8,594 bases of DNA, from NCBI GenBank assembly GCA_021161405.1, contig JAGHAR010000120.1, positions 1 to 8,594 on the forward strand, in the 5' to 3' direction. This DNA is from Candidatus Iainarchaeum sp. GTDB lineage: Archaea; Iainarchaeota; Iainarchaeia; Iainarchaeales; JAGHAR01. Below, one piece after another: positions 1 to 6,634 of this stretch (its first letter is position 1; every line of letters begins with the position of its first letter). Under the pieces are notes generated by a model that was given only the letters and a program-made list of their open reading frames with translations, was not told the origin of the DNA and ran no database searches. The translations under genes were made by a program, and so were the position numbers.

Positions 1-17
1 ACATTAAATATAAGAAT

Positions 18-476
18 ATGGCGGCTAGATTTCCGGAGGCAGAGCTAATAGTAAGGGAATTCTGCATAAGGCAGCTTTCTCTGCCTGAGTTAAAAACAAA
101 GAAGGCAATGCTCAGATGGTTTGCTTTGGCTACAGGCCTAATAAGCAGGAATGAAACGCGCAGCAAAATTTTGACTACATTAGAGGCAGTGTTTTTATTG
201 CTAAAGAAAAAAGCATTCACAAATGAAAAAGAGCTGCAGCGCTTTATAAAGGAAAAATTTTCAGTGAGAATTTCGCAACGATTGCTAAATTATCACCTGC
301 AGAAAATTGAGGGAATTGGCCTAATTGCAAGGAAGCGCAACAGAATTGAGATTGCTCCCTCGATGCAGGAAAAGAGCTTTGCAAATGCGTTTGAGGAGAA
401 TTTTATTGCTGATGCAAAAAGAGCAATGGAATCAATAAAAAAGCGATTGGAAGAGCTGGAAGAGCGTTATGTATAA
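18..476 (+). CDS. Winged-helix DNA-binding domain protein, unknown role
   Basis: A 152-residue protein with no signal peptide or membrane segment. Residues about 49-114 have a winged-helix pattern: a helix at 49-64, a second at 69-81, a probable recognition helix around 86-99 (SQRLLNYHLQKIEG), then GLIARKRNRIEI, typical of the beta-wing. The C-terminus (131-150) is a charged amphipathic helix that could dimerise. Many archaeal transcription regulators have this shape, but I do not recognise a specific family. The start is uncertain. The frame stays open to the window edge, and the TATA-like ATTAAATATA at 3-12 is too close to this ATG to be its promoter by the roughly 26-nt rule seen elsewhere in the window. 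The gene may therefore begin upstream, outside the window. It converges on the HD gene with no spacer: its TAA ends at 476 and the opposing stop begins at 477. Confidence 0.7.
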   Translation: MAARFPEAELIVREFCIRQLSLPELKTKKAMLRWFALATGLISRNETRSKILTTLEAVFLLLKKKAFTNEKELQRFIKEKFSVRISQRLLNYHLQKIEGIGLIARKRNRIEIAPSMQEKSFANAFEENFIADAKRAMESIKKRLEELEERYV

Positions 477-1121
477 TTAAAAACATTCGCTAACTTCTTT
501 TTCAGAGGAAAATTCGCTTTCTCTTATTATTTTCTCGAATCTTTCTTTGCCAAGAATTTTTTTACACCAATTCAGTGAAATCATGACCTTGTTTTTCGCT
601 ATTTCTTTTGAATGCTTCAAATACAAAGGTTCGTTTTTTGCTACGTCTATTATTCTGCTCAAATACCACTTTGCAGCATATTCCTTTGTCCAATTCTTTG
701 CTTTTGCGATTTCTTCAACCCTTTTAATTCCTTCATTGCCAATGCCATCTATCTTGTCAGCATCGTAGAGTATCTGCGCATATATGCTTTTGTTACCGCT
801 TTTAACATCGCTACGACTATGGTGCAGTATTGCTTCTTTAACTATTGAGATTTTTTCCTTTGGAATTTTCATAGTAGATAAAATTTTTTCGGCTAGTTCA
901 GCGCTTTTTTCTGCATGCCTCTTTTCATCGCTTCTGTCAGCATCGTGCAGTAGCAGAGAAGCAATCAGAATTTCTTTGTCTATTCCTCTTAACTTTTTTG
1001 CTATTAGTAGGCCGTTCTTTAATACACGCTGCAAATGCTCGATATCATGTCCTGTTGCAAGAGTAGCTGCGCTTTTTTTAAGTTCGTATCTTAATTTTTC
1101 AATGAACTCTTTTTGGTTCAT
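477..1121 (-). CDS. HD-domain metal-dependent phosphohydrolase
   Basis: A 214-residue soluble protein with the ordered metal ligands of the HD superfamily: H25/H29 in GHDIEHLQRV, the HD doublet H59-D60 in LLLHDADR, H100-H101 in AILHHS, and D120/D122/D125 in YDADKIDGIG. The spacing and the DADKIDGIG motif resemble the COG1418/YedJ group of predicted HD hydrolases. Family members hydrolyse phosphomonoesters or phosphodiesters of nucleotides; the substrate cannot be read from the sequence. All recognisable metal ligands are present, so it is probably active. Its ATG shares four bases (ATGA) with the stop codon of the upstream synthetase-like gene. An SD-like GAGGT lies inside that gene's last codons, six bases before the ATG, which points to translational coupling and a shared job. 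The gene ends exactly where the convergent winged-helix gene ends. Confidence 0.88.
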   Translation of the reverse strand: MNQKEFIEKLRYELKKSAATLATGHDIEHLQRVLKNGLLIAKKLRGIDKEILIASLLLHDADRSDEKRHAEKSAELAEKILSTMKIPKEKISIVKEAILHHSRSDVKSGNKSIYAQILYDADKIDGIGNEGIKRVEEIAKAKNWTKEYAAKWYLSRIIDVAKNEPLYLKHSKEIAKNKVMISLNWCKKILGKERFEKIIRESEFSSEKEVSECF

Positions 1122-2254
1122 AGTAAGACCTCTATTCTATCAACTACTTTTACTGGTTTTTTCTTTTCGTTAAAATCTATAAGCCCAATGCTGTGCAGTT
1201 TTTTAATTGTTGAGGAAACATTTGGGAGGGATTTATCAAGCCTTTTCGCTATCTCTGTTATTGAGTTTTCACCATTGCACAGCTTCAGGATGTTCGTGTT
1301 GTTCCTGCTTCGTAGAATGTTTGAAATCTTCGCGATTTCCTCCATGTTTTGGAGTTGGATTGTTGATGTGCAAAATTCTTTATTTGTTTTTTTCTTAATC
1401 TCTTGTAGGAGCTCGTGCAGCATATATGCTAGCTTTACTCTTTCGTTTTTTGGCAGATCCGATGAATCTATTTCTATTTTTATTTCATTGGCAAATCTTT
1501 CTATAATGCTGATTAGTTCCATAGAATGTTTCTTTGTTATGTTGTATTTCTCTAAAACATCAAATATTTCTTTTGCAGACATCTCCCAGTTTGGCATAAC
1601 AAACCTCGGTATATAATGCCTTGTATGGCCAATACAAGGCATCTTTTTTAGGAATTCTATTTTCAAACCCTTAAAGAATGTTTTCAACCTTCTTATTGCT
1701 GGTTCTGTGCTTGCTCCTAATATTATTGCATCTGCCTTTTCTGCATCATCAATTAGAGAGGTTATATTCTTTGCTATCAGAAACTCAATAAATTTTTCAA
1801 TTATATAAGCTTGCCCGTATTGCGTTTCTGTTGATACATAGTAATAATCTCTAATCTCTTTTGGGATAGAAAGATCCGCTGTTGCTAGATAATTCGAGAA
1901 ATCCAAAACCTCGCTCATTAGCTCTGGTTGCTTAGAAAGAAGTTCTTTCCACAGCTTTGAGATGGGTTCAACTACAAGCTCTTTACATCTTATACCAAGC
2001 ACTTTGCATAGTGCCTTTATCTCTCTTTGAATTCTAATCGCTTCTATAAATGATATTATTCTATCTGAGGATGCAAAGTTTGTATGCTTTCTTATATTTA
2101 CAGCAATATCTGCAAATAGTATTATCAGCTTATCTTCCCTGCTTATCCTGTTGCGAAGATCGAAAAACTGGAATAAAAAATAATAACTGCCCTTTCCGCT
2201 ATAATTCGTTGCAAATAGTTTTGTCTTTCCTCCGAGTTGGATTTTTGCTGTCAT
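1118..2254 (-). CDS. TyrRS/TrpRS-like domain without HIGH motif, fused to winged helix
   Basis: A 378-residue protein in two parts. Residues 1-230 match the plan of class Ic (Tyr/Trp) tRNA synthetases. SGK at 19-21 is followed after exactly 26 residues by AD (49-50), the same spacing I recall between SGK and ADLH in Methanocaldococcus jannaschii TyrRS. At 174-181 ADAIILGA resembles the strand-loop before the GxxQ motif, and EMSAK (224-228) sits where KMSKS would be. The catalytic HIGH position reads SYYF (23-26), and the expected Gln after GA is missing, so aminoacylation is unlikely. Residues about 312-375 form a winged helix (ITEIAKRLDKSLPNVSSTIKKLHSIGLI at 332-359, split here only as a motif range), as in ArsR/MarR-like regulators. 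I infer a ligand-sensing DNA-binding protein. It overlaps the HD gene by ATGA and lies 195 bp downstream of valS. The winged helix is fairly secure; the synthetase homology is less so. Confidence 0.6.
   Translation of the reverse strand: MTAKIQLGGKTKLFATNYSGKGSYYFLFQFFDLRNRISREDKLIILFADIAVNIRKHTNFASSDRIISFIEAIRIQREIKALCKVLGIRCKELVVEPISKLWKELLSKQPELMSEVLDFSNYLATADLSIPKEIRDYYYVSTETQYGQAYIIEKFIEFLIAKNITSLIDDAEKADAIILGASTEPAIRRLKTFFKGLKIEFLKKMPCIGHTRHYIPRFVMPNWEMSAKEIFDVLEKYNITKKHSMELISIIERFANEIKIEIDSSDLPKNERVKLAYMLHELLQEIKKKTNKEFCTSTIQLQNMEEIAKISNILRSRNNTNILKLCNGENSITEIAKRLDKSLPNVSSTIKKLHSIGLIDFNEKKKPVKVVDRIEVLL
1128..1132 (-). promoter_or_regulatory. Internal SD of the HD gene
   Basis: On the minus strand GAGGT precedes the HD-gene ATG (1121) by a six-base spacer and lies inside the last codons of the upstream gene. 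It fixes the HD start and indicates translation re-initiation or coupling across the ATGA overlap. Confidence 0.6.
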
Positions 2255-2280
2255 CTATAAAAAATTATTTTTTAGCAATG

Positions 2281-2287
2281 TTTTTAA
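2281..2287 (-). promoter_or_regulatory. TATA-like box for synthetase-like gene (leaderless option)
   Basis: On the minus strand GTTAAAAA ends about 27 nt before the ATG at 2254 and is centred about 30 nt away. No SD precedes this ATG, so a leaderless or near-leaderless transcript is plausible, as for several other genes in the window. A second option is TTTATAT at 2349-2356, which would give a leader of about 70 nt. Confidence 0.35.
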
Positions 2288-2306
2288 CTTTGGAGGTATT
2301 GCAGGG

Positions 2307-2367
2307 GATGCCTTTAGCTGAATGGGGGGCCAGAGGCCTCTGTGCCCCATATAAATTGCTCTTTTTT
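2307..2367 (+). ncRNA. Candidate small plus-strand transcript with GC-rich hairpin
   Basis: Between two minus-strand genes, the plus strand carries, in order: TTTTTAAC (2281-2288, TATA-like), a stretch much richer in GC than its surroundings (about 2301-2350), a strong inverted repeat (2322-2350), and T-tracts (2361-2367, then 2372-2386) suitable as archaeal terminators. This order fits a short structured RNA of about 60 nt. An alternative reading is a 26-codon ORF (2308-2388) with GGAGGT at 2292-2297. A third is that the repeat is only an operator for the minus-strand gene. No tRNA, C/D-box or other known RNA signature was found. Confidence 0.2.
2322..2350. repeat. GC-rich imperfect palindrome, possible operator
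   Basis: The arms are ATGGGG-GGC-CAGAGG and CCTCTG-TG-CCCCAT: two nested perfect arms (6+6 bp) with a short mismatched step between them, centred on CAGAGGCCTCTG. It lies in the 195-bp gap upstream of the synthetase-like winged-helix gene. On the minus strand it abuts the TATA-like TTTATAT (2349-2356), which would place it between that TATA box and the start of transcription, a usual site for an archaeal repressor. It could equally be an RNA hairpin. Confidence 0.5.
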
Positions 2368-2449
2368 GGGATTTATTTTTTGTTTTGAAATTTTTAGAAT
2401 TTTAGTTATGAAGAATTTGTAACAATACAAGGCAAGGTAATTACAGTTG

Positions 2450-4816
2450 TTATGTATAAATTATCCTCTTTGCTTTGTGTGCGGCAAGCAAATCCTTTTC
2501 GATAATTTTGAATTTCTTCTCTGCTTTAATTTCCTTAATCTCTGCATTTAGAGCAAGGCCTTTCTCCTTTTTAATTTTCCATATCTCTGAATTCAGTTGT
2601 TCTAGTTCTTCCATAGTGAACGGAAGCTCGAATTCAAATTCCTTCCTATATTTTGGAAATTCCTCAGCATGTACATCCTTCCCATAGATTTCCTTGTAGA
2701 GTTTGTAGGTAATGAAAGGAATTATCGGAGCTAAAAGCTTCAGCATATTTGCTAAAATATAGTGCAGAGTAAAGAGCGCTGATTTCTGTTCTGCTTTGGT
2801 GAACTCATTATCTTTGTTGTATGCTCGTGTTTTAGCTAACTCTATATAGTGCGAAGCAAAGCTCTCCCACAAAAAGTGCCTTATCTTTATTGCCGGGTTG
2901 TGGAAATCATAATTTTCATAGCTTTCCTTCGTGAATTTAACTATCCTGTTAAACTCTGCAAGAATTAATTTATCCAACGGCTGCAATTCTTTTGCCTTTT
3001 TAACAATTTCAAAATTAGAGATAAACCTTGCTACATTCCAAAGCTTGTTTAGGGTTTTTGCATTACTCTCAATCCTCTCAAACGAGCATCTGAAATCTTG
3101 TCTATCTAAGTTTCCCTCAGTAGTTGCCCAAAGCCTAAACGGCTCTGCTCCGTATCTTTTTAAGATTTCTTTCGGATCTATTACATTGCCCTTGCTTTTG
3201 CTCATCTTTTTGCCTTTCTCATCAAGGATATGGAAGTTTATCCATACATCTTTGAATATTGGTTCTTTCAGCAGCAGGAATCCTTTCAGGAGAGTATAGT
3301 AAAGCCAAGTTCTAATTATTTCCTTGCCTTGCGGCCTTAAGCTGCATGGCTTGTGTTTTTTGAAAAATTCCGGAAATCTTTCATAACCGAGTATATAGAG
3401 CGGTGTATTCGAGGAGTCAAACCATGTATCAAAAACTCTTTGCTCTCCTATGAATTCTTCTGAGTTGCATTTTGGACACTTCTCTATAGGCGGCTTTTCC
3501 TTCCATGGTTGATAGTATTTTCCCTTCTCAGGCACAATAACCTCTTTGCATTTTTTGCAATACCATAGTGGAATTTCTGTTGCATAGTAGCGTCTCCTAG
3601 AAATAGGCCAATCTATAACAATGGAATCTATCCAGTCAAGCAGAATCTGCCTGCTTTCTTCAGCAAAGAAGTTCAATTTTTTTGCTATTTTCTTCAGCTC
3701 TTTTTTAAATTCAACCTGTTTTAAATAAAACTCCTTTGTTTCAATGAATTCTATCTCATCGTTGCTTCTTTCGCAGACAGGTGTTCTGTGCATAATTTGC
3801 TCTTGCTTAACAATAAGGTCTCTCTTCTTTAATTCCTCTATAATCTTCTCCCTTGCCTCTTTAACTGTTAAACCTTCCAAAAAGCCAGCATGCCTGTTCA
3901 TTCTGCCATTTTCGTCTATTGCAATTACCGGCTTTAGCTTCTGCTCCCTGAAAAATCTTATATCTGTTAGATCTCCCATCGAGCACATCATAACTAAACC
4001 TGTTCCCTTCTCAGGGTCAGCAATAGGGTGTGCCTTTATTGGCACTTCTTTGCCATAGAGAGGCGTTATCGCGTGCTTTCCTTCAAGGTGTTTGTAGCGC
4101 TTATCTTCTGGGTGGAATAAAACCATAGCACATGTGCATAGCAGCTCTGGCCTTGTTGTAGCAATTACAATCTCTTCTCCTGTTTCCTTTACTTTAAATT
4201 TTATGTGGTTAAATTTTGTCGGCCTTAGCTCATATACAATCTCAGAGTCAGCAATAGTTGTTCTACAACCAGGACAATAGTTTGCTATTCTTTTGTCCTC
4301 GTATATTAGGCCTTTCTGCCATAGATCGATAAATATGGATTGCGTCAGTGCTCTGTACTCCGGAGAATCTGTTAAATACATATCTCCAATTTCTTTGCCT
4401 TCTTCAAACGAATTGAAGCTAATGCCTAATCTCTTAAATGCATCTATGCTCTCTATACTGGCCTCTTCGAGTATCTGTTTGCACATTTCCAGGAACTTTT
4501 GCCTTGAGACATCTTTCAGCTTTACATTAAACCTCTTTTCAGCGGCCATCTCTATCGGCAAACCATTCCTATCTAAACCAAGCGGAAACAAAACATTATA
4601 GCCGAGCATCCTTTTAAAGCGAGCGAACATATCCATAATTGCATATGTTGTTGCATGGCCGATATGGATAGGCGTATTTACATAAGGCGGAGGAGTATCA
4701 ATAGAGAAGACTGGCTTGTTGCTCTTTGTTTCGAATCTATATCTTTTGCTTTCTACCCATTCCTTCCATATTGCTTCTTCAAACTTCTTCTGCCAGCGCT
4801 TTTCCTTTATCCGCAT
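2450..4816 (-). CDS. valS: Valyl-tRNA synthetase, archaeal type
   Basis: A cytoplasmic class I synthetase of 788 residues that charges tRNA-Val and edits mischarged threonine. The Rossmann fold opens with FSIDTPPPYVNTPIHIGH (37-54; HIGH at 51-54) and GLDRNGLPIE (80-89). A Cys pair follows at 181-184 (CPGC), then IADSEIVY. The CP1 editing domain runs from about 200 to 345 (ATTRPELL 219-226, GTGLVMMCSMGDLTD 271-285). WPISRRRYY (403-411) follows, then a zinc-ribbon-like CxxC pair (420-423 and 447-450), VFDTWFDSS (461-469), RPQGKEIIRTW (494-504) and KMSKS (537-541). The anticodon-binding helical domain occupies about 580-735. The RPQG/IIRTW motif and NGLP signature separate ValRS from IleRS and LeuRS. 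It lacks the long C-terminal coiled coil of bacterial ValRS. No clear SD precedes the ATG. It is divergent from dtdA. Confidence 0.93.
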   Translation of the reverse strand: MRIKEKRWQKKFEEAIWKEWVESKRYRFETKSNKPVFSIDTPPPYVNTPIHIGHATTYAIMDMFARFKRMLGYNVLFPLGLDRNGLPIEMAAEKRFNVKLKDVSRQKFLEMCKQILEEASIESIDAFKRLGISFNSFEEGKEIGDMYLTDSPEYRALTQSIFIDLWQKGLIYEDKRIANYCPGCRTTIADSEIVYELRPTKFNHIKFKVKETGEEIVIATTRPELLCTCAMVLFHPEDKRYKHLEGKHAITPLYGKEVPIKAHPIADPEKGTGLVMMCSMGDLTDIRFFREQKLKPVIAIDENGRMNRHAGFLEGLTVKEAREKIIEELKKRDLIVKQEQIMHRTPVCERSNDEIEFIETKEFYLKQVEFKKELKKIAKKLNFFAEESRQILLDWIDSIVIDWPISRRRYYATEIPLWYCKKCKEVIVPEKGKYYQPWKEKPPIEKCPKCNSEEFIGEQRVFDTWFDSSNTPLYILGYERFPEFFKKHKPCSLRPQGKEIIRTWLYYTLLKGFLLLKEPIFKDVWINFHILDEKGKKMSKSKGNVIDPKEILKRYGAEPFRLWATTEGNLDRQDFRCSFERIESNAKTLNKLWNVARFISNFEIVKKAKELQPLDKLILAEFNRIVKFTKESYENYDFHNPAIKIRHFLWESFASHYIELAKTRAYNKDNEFTKAEQKSALFTLHYILANMLKLLAPIIPFITYKLYKEIYGKDVHAEEFPKYRKEFEFELPFTMEELEQLNSEIWKIKKEKGLALNAEIKEIKAEKKFKIIEKDLLAAHKAKRIIYT

Positions 4817-4821
4817 ATTCC

Positions 4822-4834
4822 CACTAAATTAGTG
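4822..4834. repeat. 13-nt inverted repeat just upstream of valS
   Basis: CACTAA-A-TTAGTG is a perfect inverted repeat with 6-bp arms and one central base, ending six bases before the valS ATG. It would lie in the 5' leader or at the transcription start of valS, so it could be an operator. AT-rich sequence makes chance palindromes common, so this is weak. Confidence 0.25.
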
Positions 4835-4866
4835 CATGAGATATGCAATTTTTTAGGTTCTAATAG

Positions 4867-4874
4867 TTTTAAAA
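4867..4874. promoter_or_regulatory. Self-complementary TATA box shared by dtdA and valS
   Basis: TTTTAAAA is centred 26-27 nt before the A of the dtdA ATG (4897), the distance expected for a leaderless archaeal transcript. It is its own reverse complement. In the opposite direction it would start valS transcription near 4844, giving a leader of about 28 nt. It may therefore serve both genes, with orientation set by the flanking BRE-like bases. Confidence 0.55.
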
Positions 4875-4896
4875 TGGTTTCATTTTCAACTAATTT

Positions 4897-5745
4897 ATGA
4901 AATTCTCTCTAGTTGCTTCTAACAGAGACGAGGCAGGAAAAAATATTGCTGCGCAGCTCATAAATTTATACGGATTTAAAGAGAACGGCAGATATAGACA
5001 GAATAAAAAATTTTTGCTTGAATTTGCGAACAACGAATTTGAGCTTATTTTTATTGATGATGAAACAATCTATGCAGATTATGTTGATGAGCTTAGCAGT
5101 GATGCAATAATTTTCCTAAGCAAGCACGAATCAAAGAGCGAAAAGCCGAGTTTAACAGTACACTCCACGGGCAACTGGTGTAAAGAAGCAGCATTTGGAG
5201 GCAAAGCAAGAGAAATCTCACTTGCAAGCGCTTTAATTAACATTTCTCTGCTGAGAGAATTGGCAAAGCAAAAGGAAAAAGCAGAATTAAGTTATGAGGT
5301 TGTTGCGGAGGTAACCCATCACGGCCCTTTGATAAAAAGCAAGCCCTCCTGCTTTATTGAACTCGGAAGTAGTATTAAAGAATGGCAGGATAGCAAAGCA
5401 GCGCAAACAATAGCTACTACTGTAATTGAGGCACTCTCAAAAAAACAGGAAAGGATAAGGGCAGCGGTTGGCATAGGCGGCTTACACTATGCGAGCGAAT
5501 TCTCAAAATTAATGCTTAGAGCAAATATCGGTTTTGCGCATATCTGTCCAAAGTATGCCTTGTACTGTTTTGATGCAGAAATGCTGAGCAAAGCAATTGA
5601 AATGACAGCTGAAAAGGTTAATTTTATAGTGGTAGATGAAAAAGGTTTGGCTACGGAAAAGCAGCGTATAATGGATTTGTTAGGAGAAAGCAAAATTAAA
5701 ATAGAGGGAGTAAGAAAACTCCTCAAAAAACATCAAAGTGAATAA
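4897..5745 (+). CDS. dtdA: D-aminoacyl-tRNA deacylase, DtdA/GEK1 family
   Basis: A 282-residue cytoplasmic, metal-dependent enzyme that hydrolyses D-aminoacyl-tRNAs and so keeps D-amino acids out of translation. It is the archaeal/plant DtdA type, unrelated in fold to bacterial Dtd. The family motifs appear in order: LVASNRDEAG (5-14), LSKHESKS (74-81), PSLTVHSTGNW (84-94), VTHHGPL (139-145), VGIGGLHYA (191-199) and HICPKYAL (215-222). The histidines in THHG and GGLHYA are the likely metal or catalytic residues. Length is usual for the family and the protein looks complete. There is no SD; a TATA box 26-27 nt before the ATG suggests a leaderless mRNA. It diverges from valS, and its last 23 bases overlap the 3' end of the convergent nitroreductase gene. 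Confidence 0.93.
   Translation: MKFSLVASNRDEAGKNIAAQLINLYGFKENGRYRQNKKFLLEFANNEFELIFIDDETIYADYVDELSSDAIIFLSKHESKSEKPSLTVHSTGNWCKEAAFGGKAREISLASALINISLLRELAKQKEKAELSYEVVAEVTHHGPLIKSKPSCFIELGSSIKEWQDSKAAQTIATTVIEALSKKQERIRAAVGIGGLHYASEFSKLMLRANIGFAHICPKYALYCFDAEMLSKAIEMTAEKVNFIVVDEKGLATEKQRIMDLLGESKIKIEGVRKLLKKHQSE
5690..5722 (-). terminator. Possible terminator after nitroreductase gene
   Basis: Directly after the nitroreductase TGA (5725-5723), the minus strand has GGAGT (5722-5718), a six-base loop and ACTCC (5711-5707), then a U-rich stretch down to about 5690. It lies within the coding end of dtdA on the other strand, so the match may be a by-product of the protein sequence. Confidence 0.3.
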
Positions 5746-6250
5746 TTCTTTCTAAAGATTTTATCTCCTTTTCAGTTGGTCTTTTGTTGGGTTTTCCGAA
5801 TACTGCAACAAAGGAAATCTTCTTGTTGCTTGGTAATTTTATAATTTCTGCCAATTCTCTTTCTATTTTTTCCGAATTTAGCACGCCAAGAATAACACCG
5901 CTTAGCTTTAGCTCCGTTGCTTTAAGCAGCATATTCTGCAATGCGAATGCACAGCTTATTCTTGCATTCTTTACTTCCTTTGGACTAACAATTATTACAA
6001 TTGTTCCTTTTTCAATGAATTCTGAATCCTGCCTGTAAATTCCCAGCAGATTTCTTGCTTTATCGTAAAGGCCTCTTATTTTTGCTTTCTTTTCTTGCCT
6101 TTCAATAACAACAAACTCCCATGGTTGGGAATTCATTGCGCTTGGCGCATACAGAGCAGCTTCTATAATTCCTCTGATCTCTTCTCTGTTTGCAGCTCTG
6201 GAAAAACTCCTTATAGTTCTCCTTGTTTTAATCGCTTTATCCAATTCCAT
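5723..6250 (-). CDS. Nitroreductase-family FMN-dependent oxidoreductase
   Basis: A 175-residue flavoprotein of the nitroreductase fold. These proteins bind FMN as homodimers and reduce nitro compounds, quinones or other acceptors with NAD(P)H; some members have different roles. The N-terminal RRTIRSF (10-16) supplies the phosphate-binding arginines. APSAMNSQPWEFVVI (35-49) is the classic FMN-contact segment. AFALQNMLLKATEL (101-114) is the dimer-interface helix, and LPSNKKISFVAVFGKP (139-153) matches the C-terminal family strand. It is at the short end for the family, as is common in archaea. The physiological substrate cannot be named. A TATA-like TAATTAAATATT is centred about 27 nt before the ATG with no SD. 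Its 3' end overlaps dtdA by 23 bp in convergent orientation. Confidence 0.88.
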   Translation of the reverse strand: MELDKAIKTRRTIRSFSRAANREEIRGIIEAALYAPSAMNSQPWEFVVIERQEKKAKIRGLYDKARNLLGIYRQDSEFIEKGTIVIIVSPKEVKNARISCAFALQNMLLKATELKLSGVILGVLNSEKIERELAEIIKLPSNKKISFVAVFGKPNKRPTEKEIKSLERIIHFDVF

Positions 6251-6270
6251 ACTGGACTATACGCATTAAT

Positions 6271-6282
6271 TAATTAAATATT
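6271..6282 (-). promoter_or_regulatory. TATA-like box for nitroreductase gene
   Basis: The AT-only run AATATTTAATTA on the minus strand is centred about 27 nt before the ATG at 6250, and no SD is present. This fits a leaderless transcript. Confidence 0.5.
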
Positions 6283-6335
6283 ACCATTTGTTGGCAGCAT
6301 AGAGCATTGCTGTTTTTGGCTGTTTGCAGATCCTG

Positions 6336-6602
6336 CTATATCAAATGCGGTACGAACTGCGGGAAAAAGATTGCTATTACTAAGAACAGCAAAAACACTA
6401 GAAATCCTTCGTCTAAATCGCGCCACATAAATGCCTTTGCTATCAATGGCCCAAGCAGGAAGGTTGCATTGCCTGTTCTGCTTAGCATATAGCCGAAGAG
6501 CATGCCAAAGGTAAAGAACAGAAGCAATACCGTGCCTGTTTTCTCTTTTAGCACTGGAAAGGTATCAGCTATTTTTTTGAACAGATCATATGTTGCGCCC
6601 AT
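6336..6602 (-). CDS. Small two-helix membrane protein, unknown function
   Basis: An 88-residue protein with two clear hydrophobic segments, about 23-41 (GTVLLLFFTFGMLFGYMLS) and 66-84 (GFLVFLLFLVIAIFFPQF). They are separated by a polar loop with SRTGNAT and the charged WRDLDEG (60-66). A short amphipathic helix (about 1-20) precedes the first segment. There is no cleavable signal peptide pattern. I do not recognise the family. The ATG lies 23 bp after the nth stop codon. A TATA-like box overlaps the nth stop, centred about 26 nt before this ATG, so the gene may be transcribed on its own as a leaderless mRNA. Translation of the frame has no interruption, and the hydrophobic pattern argues for a real gene. 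Confidence 0.65.
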   Translation of the reverse strand: MGATYDLFKKIADTFPVLKEKTGTVLLLFFTFGMLFGYMLSRTGNATFLLGPLIAKAFMWRDLDEGFLVFLLFLVIAIFFPQFVPHLI

Positions 6603-6620
6603 AAAAAACTAGAATTGCGA

Positions 6621-6634
6621 TTTAATTAAATTTT
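6621..6634 (-). promoter_or_regulatory. TATA-like box overlapping the nth stop codon
   Basis: AAAATTTAATTAAA on the minus strand includes the nth TAA (6628-6626) and is centred about 26 nt before the ATG of the small membrane protein at 6602. There is no SD before that ATG. Confidence 0.45.

Noticed and set aside
784..1616. Long plus-strand open frames opposite the HD and synthetase-like genes (also opposite valS and nth)
   Set aside because: They mirror the codon pattern of the real minus-strand genes, give Phe/Ser/Leu-rich peptides without domains, and lack start signals.
2291..2350. tRNA-like stretch (TTTAGCTGAATGGG resembles a D-arm)
   Set aside because: There is no T-arm consensus, no matching 7-bp acceptor stem and no anticodon arm at the right spacing on either strand.
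6296..6313. Hairpin CAGCA/TGCTG followed by TTTTT on the plus strand as a terminator
   Set aside because: No plus-strand gene ends nearby; the stem is only 5 bp.
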